Positions 23,283 to 35,008 of a DNA stretch of 64,000 nucleotides are shown piece by piece (position 1 is the stretch's first letter; each line of letters begins with the position of its first letter). The notes beneath the pieces were generated by a model. It was given only the letters and a program-made list of their open reading frames with translations, searched no databases and had not been told where the DNA came from. This stretch comes from Girardinichthys multiradiatus. Lineage: Eukaryota > Chordata > Actinopteri > Cyprinodontiformes > Goodeidae. Where the stretch lies: assembly GCF_021462225.1 (NCBI RefSeq), contig NC_061817.1, positions 16,335,810 to 16,399,809 on the forward strand, given 5' to 3'. A program made the position numbers and the translations under genes.

Positions 23283-23682
23283 GTCTTTAAAGCTGCAGTA
23301 GATAACTTTTGTAAAATGTATTTTATTTATTTTTTTATTGTTAAAACTGTCCCTATGTCCTGACAGTAGAATATGGATGAATAAACAGCTATGCTAGTAG
23401 GTTCAAAACATCAATGATATGCTTTACATTGACAATGACTTGCCCATACCATTGGAACACCTGCAGCACACTGGCAATCTTCAGCTAGAACGACAGTACG
23501 CAGCATCTGGGGGAGGCTGTGGGCAGCGTGTACACGAACATGATTGGGCTCTTATTGGTTTGCATTTCTGAAAATGGCAGTAGGACCCTTGGGAGGAGCC
23601 AGAGGAACTTGATTTTCTTTTTCACAGATTACCTGTCAATATTCTACTGTCAGGACATAGTGAACATTTTTAATTAATATTG
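23283..23682. repeat. Fish interspersed repeat with inverted ends
   Basis: The left part contains ctatgtcctgacagtagaat (about 23351) and the right part attctactgtcaggacatag (about 23641), which are exact inverse strings. Between them lie tggaggagcca-like and attggtttgc text seen in many teleost repeats. It is non-coding and looks like a miniature inverted-repeat element. Confidence 0.6.
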
Positions 23683-23699
23683 ACTCAGATGCATCAACA

Positions 23700-25210
23700 G
23701 TAGGTCACATGATAGATCCTAATTCATAATGGCCTTAAAGGTGGAATATCCACCTCCTCTGTCTCATATTGCCAATTTTAATCCTCTGTGAAATAATGGG
23801 AGATCATTCGGTATTAACGTTTCTGTTTCTGAGAATTGTTGCATTCAGATTTTTGCAATGCTGAAATGACAATGAATACATCGAAACAAAACAAACCCCA
23901 CTCTCGACCCCCCAAGTCCTATGCCCTAATTCTCCCTACATGACAAATATTCCTTCCTGGATTATTTGCAAGTTCTTATATCACTTTTTTCAGGGAAAAA
24001 ACAGCAGACGTCATTTTTTTCATCGCATATAGACATTGGCTATTTTTGCGCTTGGTGGTAATATTTGAACTGGAATGTCAGAAATTGTCAGTAACCTTGA
24101 TAATGACTATTTTTTTTGAACAAGCAATCAGATCATTCAAACCAACCCCACCACATTCCCCATGTGGAAATTGGTAGATTTATAGTACAGAAAAAATAAC
24201 TTCACCTGGTAAAAAAACGATAAAACATGAAACTTTGAGGTGATTTCATTACCAAGGAATGAAAACAAAGTTAAAAATAAAAATGTAATGAATAAAAACA
24301 ATGCATTTTGAATGGAAGTACAAGAAATGCCATAGGAAAACAGATTGTTCTATTTAGGTTAAAAGGAATATAAAAGACTTGAAGAAAAGATAAATTAAAT
24401 AAAATACAACCTCAACCTGGCCATATTTTATGTTTTCAGTAACATACTGTAATGATATAGCACCATCTGGTGGAAAAGCTCAACACTTCATTGTGAAAAC
24501 GAACCTCTTTAAGAAGCTTTAAAGGTGACCTATTATTCTTCTTTTTTAAACATTTGTGATAGGTATAATAGGTCTCCTTTAAGAAAACACTTGTTTTCAC
24601 TATGGTAGGACAGATGTAACCTAAAGGGCATTTCAGTAAGATTTGGGATAAGAGGTGATACAAAACGTTGGGGTATCAAATACATATGTCAATATATGAG
24701 TTCTCATACACACAACAAATGAGTGACAATGACAGAAATATTTTTTTTAAATGGCTATTTCTGTCAAACATTGCTCACGCTACCATCAACAGTAATTATT
24801 ATTTGTAATCAAATTTGTATAGAATCTTCACTACACTATATCTTCTAAAAATGCCATGTAAACCTGCTAGAACATGAGACCTCTGCTGTGGCTTTGATAT
24901 CGTAGTTGATCCTATTTTTAGCATCAAAGGTGCAACTGGATAGTCCTGTCTATGTGCCCTTATTTCAGGGGTCAGGACTTTAATTAAGATCTGACCCATC
25001 CTGTCCTGCGGGGCCGAGTTCATCTGTCAGCTCTATTAGGTTGGAGGTGGTCCTTAGTATCCTCAGTCCAACTGCGTAAGTGTATCATATTAGATAATTT
25101 ACCCAATTATTTTTGTAAAGCTTCTTCAGTGGGTATTTGATTGGTTTAATAACGTTCTATGATATACAGTATTTGTCTCATCATAGCATCATAGCATTGG
25201 TCTAGTTGTA
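23700..25210. other. AT-rich intergenic DNA
   Basis: No exon is recognised. A short piece at about 24515-24585 (aaaggtgacctattattctt, then aataggtctcctttaag) resembles the imperfect inverted ends of a small repeat. Nothing else can be supported. Confidence 0.35.
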
Positions 25211-25214
25211 CTAC

Positions 25215-26390
25215 AGGGCTGAGAAAAAGTATTTTACCCTCTTACAGATTTCTTTTGTTTCTGTTTTTTTTTATCACACATAAACTTTTCTGCACATCAA
25301 AGACATTTTATGATCAAACAGAGATAACCTGGGCGAAGACAAAAAACTAATTATGACAATGAATTCACTAACTAAGGAAAAAATTGATTCAAAACCAAGC
25401 ACACCAAATGTGAAAAAGTAATTGCCCCTTAAACCTAATAACTGGTTGTGCCACCACTGAGCAGAACCAGATGTTATCAACAGGTTTGCAACATCCAGCA
25501 AATTGCCTGAGACCGGGAATCAGACCCAGGACCTAAGTTGAGGACAGCCTCTGCACATGGTGTGCTTACTCTGTCAGCAGAACCCCTCAGCACTCTCGCT
25601 GAATTGTTTTAAGTCTGCCACATCGGTGAATTTTCCATTGCATCTAAATCAGATGTAAATCCAGACTTTTAAAAGATCATCGTAAAACCTGATTTTTTTT
25701 TCAGATGTCATTCAGAGAGCCTAAAATCATAACTACTTGTCCAAATATTTTCTTTCTAGCTGTTTAGCTAGAGAGCAGAATTCATTGATCCATCGATTAC
25801 AGCAAATCCCCCTGATCCTAATGCAGTAAAGCTGCTGCCGACGATTAAACTACCACCACCATGACTGACTATCTGTGTGATGTTTTATTCGAGATGTAAA
25901 AGGACACACACCTTCCAAAATGTCCCACTTTTGACCCGTCAGTCCACTGAATATTTTTATAAAAGTATTGAACATGATGAAGATATTTTTTGGCAAATAA
26001 AAGTTGGGCTTTTGTGTTTGGAACTCTCCCATTAAGACCATTTTGCCCATCCTTTTTCTTACTGTTGAACCATGAACAGTGACATTACTTGAAAAAAGCA
26101 AACCCTGCTGTGCTGTAAATGTTCTTTGTGACCTCCTGGATGACACAATGATGAACTTTTGAAATAATTTTAGCAGGCCAGCCACTCCTGGGAAGGTTCA
26201 ATACAGTTTCATGTTTTCTCCATTTGTGGATAATAAGTCTAACCGTGATTCTCTGGAGTCCCAAAGTCTGAGGAAACCATTTCCAGACTGAGAGATGTCA
26301 GTGAGTTACCTGTTCTTAAATTTCTTTAGTTCGGGGTATCATGTGTTGTTTTTGAGATCATTTTGGCTACTTAATGGTTTTAGACATGCT
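25215..26390 (-). mobile_element. Degraded Tc1/mariner-type remnant
   Basis: The left side (25215-25480) has the familiar terminus text gtgaaaaagtaattgcccct. The right side (25880-26380) carries minus-strand text such as cactcctgggaaggttcaat and gttttctccatttgtggata. Parts of this pair recur in another fossil at 39600-39665. No frame remains. The middle (25500-25870) is unclear. Confidence 0.5.
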
Positions 26391-26779
26391 CTATGTGATT
26401 GAGTTTTGATTCTACAGCTCAGGCAGTTATCAGGTCTGGTGTAAATAGTGAAATGCACATTAAAATGTATTTTCTGAATGGGGCCAGTTTGGTTTGGAAT
26501 GTTTTTCCCTTAATAAATGTAACAATCATTTTGAAAACTGCATTTTGCATGTACTCATGTTATTTTTTGTCTGATATTAAAATTTATTTGATTACCTGAA
26601 GTAAGTGACAAAAATGCAAAAACAGAAATGAGCTACAAATTTGGTTCATAGCACATAGTAAAGTAAATAACTATATTGTTTTAGATAAGCTGGACAGAAG
26701 GAGTTTTTTGTAAAATTGCTAAGGTTTTTGAAGAACAAGCGGTCAGTAAGTAGGTGTTTAGAGATATTGTGAAGATTAA

Positions 26780-26924
26780 CACAGGAGGGGGAGGGGAGAG
26801 AAGGAGCTGGACTTGGACACAGCAGCTTCCAATCAGGCAGTGTTGGTGGATTTGTGGTGAGCAACGTTTGGACGCTATAGAAGAATAAAAGATCAAAAAC
26901 ATATAAGGACTGAGGATATATCAG
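26780..26924 (+). other. Candidate 5' non-coding exon of the SYT5-like gene
   Basis: A GC-richer stretch (ggagagaaggagctggactt) ends in a perfect consensus donor, CAG then gtgagt at 26925-26930. The first coding exon of the synaptotagmin has an acceptor at 36471-36474 with 22 untranslated bases before the ATG, so an upstream leader exon must exist. This is the best candidate between the ferritin fragment and that exon. It is an inference from splice-site quality only. Confidence 0.3.
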
Positions 26925-27469
26925 GTGAGTTATGATGTTTTGTATGTTTTTAAAAATCTTTTTATGTCTATCACTAAATCAAGACATTTTGCACCTTTTA
27001 ATTTACAACTAATGATTTTTAGGATACATTTTCTGAATGTTAATATTTTAGGTAGAACTTATGGTTTTTTTCTGCTATAGGCATTACAATATTCCTTGTT
27101 TTATATTAAATCTGCCAAAAAGCTGCGAGAGGCGAATAACGTTAGGATTAATTCAATTCTTTGCTTCAATGCTAGTTTTTAGTTTCATATTAAATTCTTT
27201 CAATATTTCATTGATGAGAGTAACATTTGATTTGACATGGCGTACAGAGTTCCAATAGTGGCACCAATTAGTTTAAGTGGCTTACTGAAGGCTAAAGCTG
27301 CACTTATAGTGTCCATGTTCACGTGAAGTCACCTACAACAGGCAGGAACACAGCTTGGAAAAGGGATGGGTGTTTGTGCTGTTAATACAATCCCTCTGAT
27401 GGGTGATTGTATTGCCAGTCTCCTTTCTTACAGAACTCATGAGATAAAATAAAAGCTGGCCTAAAAAAA

Positions 27470-28200
27470 GTATTAACACCCCCTTTGAACTTTTCCATAT
27501 TTTCTCACAGCTCAACAATAAGCATCAATGTATTTTATTGAGATTTTATGGAAGACAAGCACATTGTAGCATATTATTGTGAAGTTTATGGGAAATGATC
27601 CATGGTTTTCAAAGGTTTGAAATCAAAAAGCTTTGAAAATATGAAAAACGTTTCCCCTAGGTCAGTATTTTGTAGAACCATCTTTCACTGCAATTCCAGT
27701 TGCAAGTCTTTCAGGTTGCTATGTTTCTAGCAGCTTGTTTCTTGCCCATTCTTCTTTGCAAAATTGCCCAGGTTCTGTCAGGCTGGATAAAGAGCATCTG
27801 TGAAGAGCAATTTTCAACTCTTACAACAGATTGTGAATTGGACTGAAGTCTGGACTTTGACTGAGCCATTCTGACACATCAAAATCCTTGACCTAAACCA
27901 TTCCAACTTAGTTCAAACTGTATGTTTACGGTCATGTCCTGCTGGATGGTGAAGCTCCACCCCAGTCCCAGGCTTTTTGCTGCTTCTGGCAGGTCTTTCT
28001 TTCAGGATTGGTTCGTATTTAGCTCCACCCATCTTACCATTGACTCCTACAAGCTTTTCTGTCCCAGCTGAGTAAAAGTATAGCCCTGTAGCATGATGCT
28101 GCCTCTATCATGTATTACAGTGTTAATTGCATGGTTAGGTTGTGAGTTTTCTTTCAGATATAGCAATTTAACCATAACTATTTCTGGTATTCTTCTAATA
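27470..28200 (-). mobile_element. Tc1 fossil interrupted by LINE
   Basis: Minus-strand Tc1 text, including the inverse of the VMVWG block (tgtagcatgatgctgcctct at 28088) and the eroded block around the last catalytic Glu near 27850-27910. It ends where the LINE begins at about 28203. Similar fossil text resumes after the LINE tail at about 31350. Confidence 0.6.
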
Positions 28201-28202
28201 TT

Positions 28203-31200
28203 CAAGATGGCGCCGCAGATGGTCGCCTCGGCGTGTTGGTGCGCATTGTTTTGTTTTGTTTTTTGCTTTAAAACGGTCTTCTGTGATGGTACCCGGAGCT
28301 CTCTCACCAGAGAAGAACTCATGAACATCATGGCTAGAGAGGGAAACGGGCTGGGGTGCTGGTACGACTTCGCCAGCGTGGACTACGAACACCGTTACCT
28401 GGAATATTTCTCTCTAACGTGCGCTCACTTCCCAACAAAATGGAGGAACTACAACTGCTGTTGGGGAAAAACAGGGACTTTTATTCATCGGCAGTTTTGT
28501 GCTTCACGGAGACGTGGCTGTGTGGATTAATACCGGACTCTGCGCTGCAGCTGGCAGGATTCCAGCTCTACAGAGCGGACAGAGACACGGAACTCTCCGG
28601 CAAAGAGAAAGGTGGAGGAATCTGTTTTTACCTCAACAGTGGTTGGTGCAACGACGTGACAGTGATTCAGCAGCACTGTTCTCCAGACCTGGAAGCCTTC
28701 ATCATAAACTGTAAGCCTTTCTATTCCCCCCGTGAGTTCGCTTCGTTCATCCTGGTCGGTGTTTACATCCCGCCACAAGCTAACGTGCAGGTCGCACAGC
28801 GCATGCTCGCCGACCAGATACTGAGTGTGGAGCGGACCAACCCGGACTCCTTAGTTATCATCGTTGGTGACTTTAACAAAGGTAATCTCACCCACGAACT
28901 CCCCAAATATAGACAGTTTATAAAATGTCCGACCAGAGAGGACAACATTCTGGATCACTGTTACACCACCATCAGAGACGCTTATCACGCCGTCCCACGT
29001 GCTGCACTGGGCCAATCCGACCACATCATGGTCCACCTGATTCCTGCATACAGGCAGAAACTAAAGCTCTGCAAACCTGTTGTGAGGACGACAAGGAAGT
29101 GGAGCAGTGAGGCTGTGGAGAATCTCCAGGCGTGTTTAGGCTGTACAGACTGGGATGTGTTCAGGACTACTACCAACAGTCTGGACGAGTACACAGAGGC
29201 TGTGACTTCCTACATCAGCTTCTGTGAGGACAGATGTGTACCATCATACACCAGGGTGAGTTACAACAACGACAAACCCTGGTTCACAGCTAAACTCAGA
29301 AGGTTAAGACTGGATAAGGAAGAGGCCTTCAGGAGTGGGGACAAAGACATATACAGAGAGACGAAGTACAAGTTTGGCAAGGCAGTGAAAGAGGCCAAAC
29401 CACTGTACTCTGAGAAGCTCCAAATCCAGTTCTCAGCCAACGACTCTGCGTCTGTCTGGAAAGGGCTCAAGCAAATCACCAACTACAAGCCGAAAGCCCC
29501 CCACTCCATCAACGACCGACGCCTCGCCAACGACCTGAACGAGTTCTACTTCCGCTTTGAAAGACAAAGGGACAGTCCTGCAACCATCCCCCACGACGCC
29601 CCCCAACAGCTGCAGCCACAATCCACCACCCCCACCTCCCCAACCTCAAGGGGGGCCTTGGCACCTCCAACCCCCACCCTGAAGTTCCCCCCCATCAGAC
29701 CCCCTACCCACGCCAAGGACGGCTCTTTCCATCCAGGAGAGGGACGTCAACAAACTCATCAGGAGACAGAACCCCCGGAAAGCTGCTGGTCCGGATTCTG
29801 TCTCACCAGCCAGCCTGAAGCACTGCGCTGATCAGCTGTCTCCAGTCTTCACAGACATTTTTAACACCTCACTGGAGACATGTCATGTGCCAGCCTGCTT
29901 CAAGTCCTCCACCATCGTCCCTGTTCCCAAGAAGCCAAGGACCACAGGGCTTAATGACTTTAGACCCGTCGCCCTGACCTCTGTGGTGATGAAGTCCTTT
30001 GAGCGCCTTGTGCTCTCACACCTAAAAGACATCACCGACCCCCTCCTGGACCCCCTGCAGTTTGCCTACAGAGCCAACAGGTCTGTAGATGATGCAGTCA
30101 ACCTAGCCCTTCACTTCATCCTCCGGCACCTGGACTCCACAGGAACCTATGCCAGGATCCTGTTTGTGGATTTCAGCTCTGCCTTCAACACCATTGTCCC
30201 AGTTCTGCTACAGGAGAAGCTCTCCCAGCTGAGTGTGCCCGACTCCACCTGCAGGTGGATCACTGACTTCCTGTCTGACAGGAAGCAGCGCGTGAGGCTG
30301 GGGAAGCACGTCTCTGACTCCCTGACCATCAGCACCGGTTCCCCCCAAGGCTGTGTTCTCTCTCCTCTGCTCTTCTCCCTGTACACCAACAGCTGCACCT
30401 CCAGTCACCAGTCTGTCAAGCTTCTGAAGTTTGCGGACGACACCACCCTGATCGGACTCATCTCTGATGGTGACGAGTCTGCGTACAGATGGGAGGTGGA
30501 CCATCTGTTGGACTGGTGCAGCCAGAACAACCTTGAGCTCAACGCTCTAAAGACAGTAGAGATGGTTGTGGACTTCAGGTAGAACCCAGCCCCACCTGCC
30601 CCCATCACCCTCTGTGACTCCACAATTGACACTGTGGAATCTTTCCGCTTCCTGGGAACCATCATCTCCCAGGATCTCAAGTGGGAGCCAAACATCAGCT
30701 CCCTCATCAAGAAAACCCAGCAGAGGATGTTCTTCCTGCGGCAGCTGAAAAAATTCAACCTGCCAAAGACTATGATGGTGCACTTCTACACAGCCATCAT
30801 TGAGTCCATCCTCACCTCCTCCATCACCATCTGGTACGCCGCTGCTACAGCCAAGGATAAGGGCAGGCTGCAGCGTGTCATTCGGTCTGCTGAGAAGGTG
30901 ATTGGCTGCAGTCTACTGTCGCTCCAGGAACTGTACACCTCCAGGACCCTGAAGCGGGCAGGGAAGATCTGCCACCAGCCTGGTTAACAAAGCCCGGAAA
31001 CCACCATGACACTCTCCCTTTCCCCCACACCCCCCCTGTTTTTGCTGACAGGTCACCTGTAACCTGTAACTCTATGCGTTACATTAACGCTCAGCTTGGA
31101 CTCCTGCTTTACTTGCACTGCCATACATGCACAATGATCACCTGCACTGTTGTATTGTTCTTGCATCTTATAGTGCTCTATATTTACTTTCACTCACTTA

Positions 31201-31346
31201 AAACTGTGCACATATATTTATATTATATTGTAGATATGTTTATACTGTTTAATTTGTATTGTATTGCACCGACTACGCCAAAACAAATTCCTTGTATGTC
31301 CAAAAACGTACTTGGCAATAAAGCTTTTCTGATTCTGATTCTGATA
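28203..31346 (+). mobile_element. Near full-length L2-like LINE
   Basis: The element begins with a GC-rich 5' end (aagatggcgccgcagatggt) and ends with a 3' tail of TTCTGA hexamers after gtacttggcaataaagcttt, the L2/Maui-type ending. It encodes endonuclease plus reverse transcriptase on the plus strand. It sits between the ferritin fragment and SYT5, within a Tc1 fossil. Confidence 0.88.
28207..30987 (+). pseudogene. LINE endonuclease-reverse transcriptase, frameshifted
   Basis: The frame starts at ATG 28207 (MAPQMVASACWCALFCFVFC), shifts near 28340, runs as endonuclease from about 28356 ([46 protein letters not shown]) to about 29650, then shifts back. The reverse transcriptase follows in the first frame: DFRPVALTS, FVDFSSAFNT, STGSPQGCVLSPLLF and the catalytic FADDTT at about 30433-30450. 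A TAG at 30580-30582 interrupts it, after which the thumb region continues to 30987. Two frame changes and one nonsense codon make it inactive, but it is otherwise nearly complete. Confidence 0.88.
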
Positions 31347-31349
31347 ATG

Positions 31350-32335
31350 TTTTATTTCTTGCAACTCTTCACTCCTTTTTTTCCATTGAACACAGCTCTG
31401 GGAGACATTCAGTGTTTAAGACATTGTTTTATAATCTAACCCTGAATTAAACTTCTCCATAACTTTCTCCCTGACCTGTCTGCTGTGTTCCTTGATCTTC
31501 ATGATATGTTAAAGAGAGATTTGAGTACAGAAGCAAAGGTTTTAGCTTACCAATCAGTTCATAGCAGAAACTGGAGTATCTGTCCATAGGACCACAATAA
31601 GTGGTATACTCCATAAAGCCCAGGGTTATGGAGTGTACAGCTTATTGTGGTCCTATGGATAGATACTCCAGCCTCTGCTGTGGAACCCTGAAAGAGTTGC
31701 AGAGTTCATGCTGTGAGGATGTGTTTGAGCAGCAGGGTCTGGGAAACTGGTCTGAGTCAAGGAAAAGATGGATGGTGCTAAGTACGGGGATATTCTTGAA
31801 CAAAACCTGTCTGTGATCCGAGACTGGGGCGGAGGTTCACCCTCCAGCAGGATAATGACCTGAAGCATACACTCAGGTGTCTTAAGGGGAAACACTTAAA
31901 TTTGTTGGAATGGCCTAGTCAAAGTCCAGACCTCAATCAAATTGAGAATCTGTGGTTAGACTTGAAGACTGTTGTTCACAAGTGAAAACAGCTCAACATG
32001 AAGGAGCTGAAAGCAGCCTTGAGGAATGGGCAAAAATCCCAGTGGCAATATGAAGCAAGCTCATAGAGATTTATCCAGCTGTAATTGCTGCAAAATGTGT
32101 CCCTACAAAGTACTGACTTTAGGGGGGATGATCCACAGTTATGCATGGTGAAGTTTTCTGTTATTTTGTTGAATTTGTTCTTTGCTTCACTATAAAGAAA
32201 TAATACATTCATACTTTAAAGTTATAGACATATTAATACTCTCAAACAATCCATTTTAATTCTAGGCTGTAAGGGAAAAAAACATGAAAAATGCCATGGT
32301 GGGGTGAATACTTTTGCAAGGCAATATAGATGGAT
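31350..32335 (+). mobile_element. Tc1 fossil with internal inverted duplication
   Basis: After minus-type text at 31350-31500 and a hairpin (31564-31679), plus-strand transposase text runs from about 31760 to 32120. It includes a decayed second-Asp block (aggataatgacctgaagcat), [17 protein letters not shown] at about 31905-31955, and ends with the terminus-like cttttgcaaggcaatata. The change of orientation at the hairpin shows a rearranged or folded-back copy. Confidence 0.6.
31564..31679. repeat. Imperfect 54-bp palindrome
   Basis: The left arm 31564-31617 and right arm 31626-31679 are inverse copies with about six mismatches and an 8-base spacer. Core strings are tccataggaccacaataag and cttattgtggtcctatgga. 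Confidence 0.9.
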
Positions 32336-32339
32336 GGAT

Positions 32340-33240
32340 TGATGCAATTTAGTCATAAGATTCTTTTTTTTTTGATCCTGTTCATTCTGTTCTAGAACAA
32401 TCCACAGAGAAATACTCACGTCATAGAAGAAAAGGATAATAAAATAAAACCATATCATCGGAGGATTTGGGTAAATTCATTTAAAGATAAACACCTTATG
32501 TACGCCAGTTATTCACCACACTGAGGTCGCTCTCTCTAATCCTCTGCAGATCTCATCTGGGCCACGTTACAAAGCTTGCTACCTAAATCAGGTCTAATTC
32601 TGCAAAATATGGCTGTTCTGTGTGTTTGTGAGTGCAGGACATCAGTTGGGAGTTATGAGACTTGATGGATCACAGGCCGAGAGGGAAGAGTAAAGGAAAT
32701 GGTGACAGGATGGGCAAGTAAAGAGAAGGAAATTCAAAGTGGGAGCGGTAATCTGTCCTTAATTTGTTTAATCCTAGGATTTTTGGATTACCTCCGGCAA
32801 TTAATCTTGTTATACAGCTGTGCAGCAACAGAGGGATGTCTGCTGTGGGTTGGGCCTCTGTGTGTGTATGTATGTTTAAAACTGACTTTTTATATCCGAG
32901 GGTAAGAACTGACAGCTGGAACTCCCCACAGGCATGACTATCAAAAACTGACAGATTTTTAATTTCTATTCTTTTTCTACATAAAAGGTAAATATGAATT
33001 TCTCCTTTCATTCTACTTATTATTAAACAAGAACATGTAGATCTTAGTTTAGTTGGAATTGGATGAGGGTGCACATGGGATAAAGAGCTGGAATTTGTAA
33101 CTTTATTCAATGTGTTTATGACTGTCTATATATTCCAATAGAAAAGTGTTTGCCTTGTTACCACAGAACAAGCACTGATGCAAGTGATAAAGTGCCATAA
33201 TACAAATACAAAGGGGTTTTGACAGTTTGCTGGTTTGGGG
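32340..33240. other. Intergenic DNA without recognised features
   Basis: A few open frames exist on both strands but none resembles a known exon. No repeat boundaries are visible. Confidence 0.35.
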
Positions 33241-33249
33241 CATATAGTA

Positions 33250-34578
33250 CAGACCAAATGTTTGGACACACCTTCTCATTCATAGAGTTGTCTTTATTTT
33301 CATGACTATGAATATTGTAGCTTCATGCTGAAGGCATCAAAACTATGAATTAACACATGTGGAATTAATATACTGAACAAAAAAGTGTGAAACAACTGAA
33401 AATATGTCTTATATTCTAGGTTCTTCAAAGTAGTCACCTTTTGCTTTGATTACTGCTCTGCACTCTTGACATTCTGTTGATGAGCTTCAAGAGGTAGTCA
33501 CCTGAAATGGTTTTCACTTCACAGGTGTGCCCTGTCAGGTTTAATAAGTGGGATTTCAAGCCTTATAAATGGGGTTGGGACCATCAGTTGTGTTGTGCAG
33601 GAGGTGGATACAGTACACAGCTGATAGTCCTACTGAATAGACTGTTAGAATTTGTATTATGGCAAGACAAAAGCAGCTAAGTAAAGAAAAACGAGTGGCC
33701 ATCATTACTTTAAGAAATGAAGGTCAGTCAGTCCAAACAATTGGGAAAACTTTGAAAGTGTCCCCAAGTGCAGTCGCAAAAACCATCAAGCGCCACAAAG
33801 AAACTGGCTCACATGAGGACCACCCCAGGAAAGGAAGACCAAGAGTCACCTCTGCTGCGGACGATAAGTTCATCCGAGTCACCAGCCGCAGAACAGGTGA
33901 ACGGATGGACTCTATACATGCCTGGTTCCCACCGTGAAGCATGGAGGAGGAGGTGTGATGGTGTGGGGGTGCTTTGCTGGTGACACTATTGGGGATTTAT
34001 TTAAAATTGAAGGCATACTGAACCAGCATGGCTACCACAGCATCTTGCAGCAGCATGCTATTCCATCCGGTTTGCGTTTAGTTGGACCTTCATTTATTTT
34101 TCAACAGGACAATGACCCCAAACACACCTCCAGGCTGTGTAAGGGCTATTTGACCAAGAAGGAGAGTGATGGGGTGCTGCGCCAGATGACCTGGCCTCCA
34201 CAGTCACTGGATCTGAACCCAATCGAGATGGTTTGGGGTGAGCTGGACCGCAGAGTGAAGGCAAAAGGGCCAACAAGTGCTAAGCATCTCTGGGAACTCA
34301 TTCAAGACTGTTGGAAAACCATTTCAGGTGACTACCTCTTGAAGCTCATCAACAGAATACCAAGAGTGTGTGGAGCAGTAATCAAAGCAAAAGGTGGCTA
34401 CTTTGAAGAACCTAGAATATAAGACATATTTTCAGTTGTTTCACACTTTTGTGTTCAGTATATTATTCCACATGTTAATTCATAGTTTTGATGCCTTCAG
34501 TGTGAAGCTACAATATTCATAGTCATGAAAATAAAGACAACTCTTTGAATGAGAAGGTGTGTCCAAACTTTTGGTCTG
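33250..34578 (+). mobile_element. Tc1/mariner element with internal deletion
   Basis: A 1329-bp element bounded by TA (33248-33249 and 34579-34580). Unusually long inverted repeats (33250-33515 and 34314-34578, about 265 bp) start CAGACCAAATGTTTGGACAC. The right repeat overlaps the last 35 or so codons of the transposase, so the left repeat contains an inverted copy of coding sequence. Confidence 0.93.
33659..34422 (+). pseudogene. Tc1 transposase lacking its first catalytic region
   Basis: ATG 33659 opens a good helix-turn-helix (QKQLSKEKRVAIITLRNEGQ; SPSAVAKTIKRH; GRPRVTS). At about 33890-33930 the text jumps from VTSRRTGERMDSI to VKHGGGGVMVWGCF with a frame change. The 70 or so residues holding the second DNA-binding half and the first catalytic Asp (the DESKF block) are missing. 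The rest (33934-34422) keeps FQQDNDPKHTS and LDLNPIEMVWGEL and is open to the normal stop. It cannot encode an active enzyme but its ends look mobilisable. Confidence 0.9.
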
Positions 34579-35008
34579 TACTGTATGTCTGTATGAAAAA
34601 TAATATAATTAGTGTTGCAATTGTCAAGTCAAAGTACAGACTTCAAAACAACCAAAATAGTGAAGTGGGACGATGAAATAGCTGTTCATAAATAAATCTC
34701 TGTTAACGTGAATAAGCCTAAGGATTATTGTGAAGATGAGCACTGATTCCCGCAGAAAACATCTAGAGTTATTGACACTAAATGTGGTCATGTAAGCTTG
34801 TTTTTTACATACAACTTTACAATATTCACAAAATAAGCAATCACTGTTGTGTTTTTTCATCTAACTGAGGATAGATTGCAAACATTCATGACCTGGTATA
34901 GACCAGATCAGTTTTTATTATAACCTGATAGGAAAATGCCTAAAATTGAAAGAGGGTATACTTTCTTTTTCTCAGGAGAAGGAAATTAAAGACCTATACC
35001 TGTATATA

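Noticed and set aside
28093..28530. 145-codon open frame with a hydrophobic start as a secreted host protein
   Set aside because: It is the N-terminal frame of the L2-like LINE, which shifts into the endonuclease frame.
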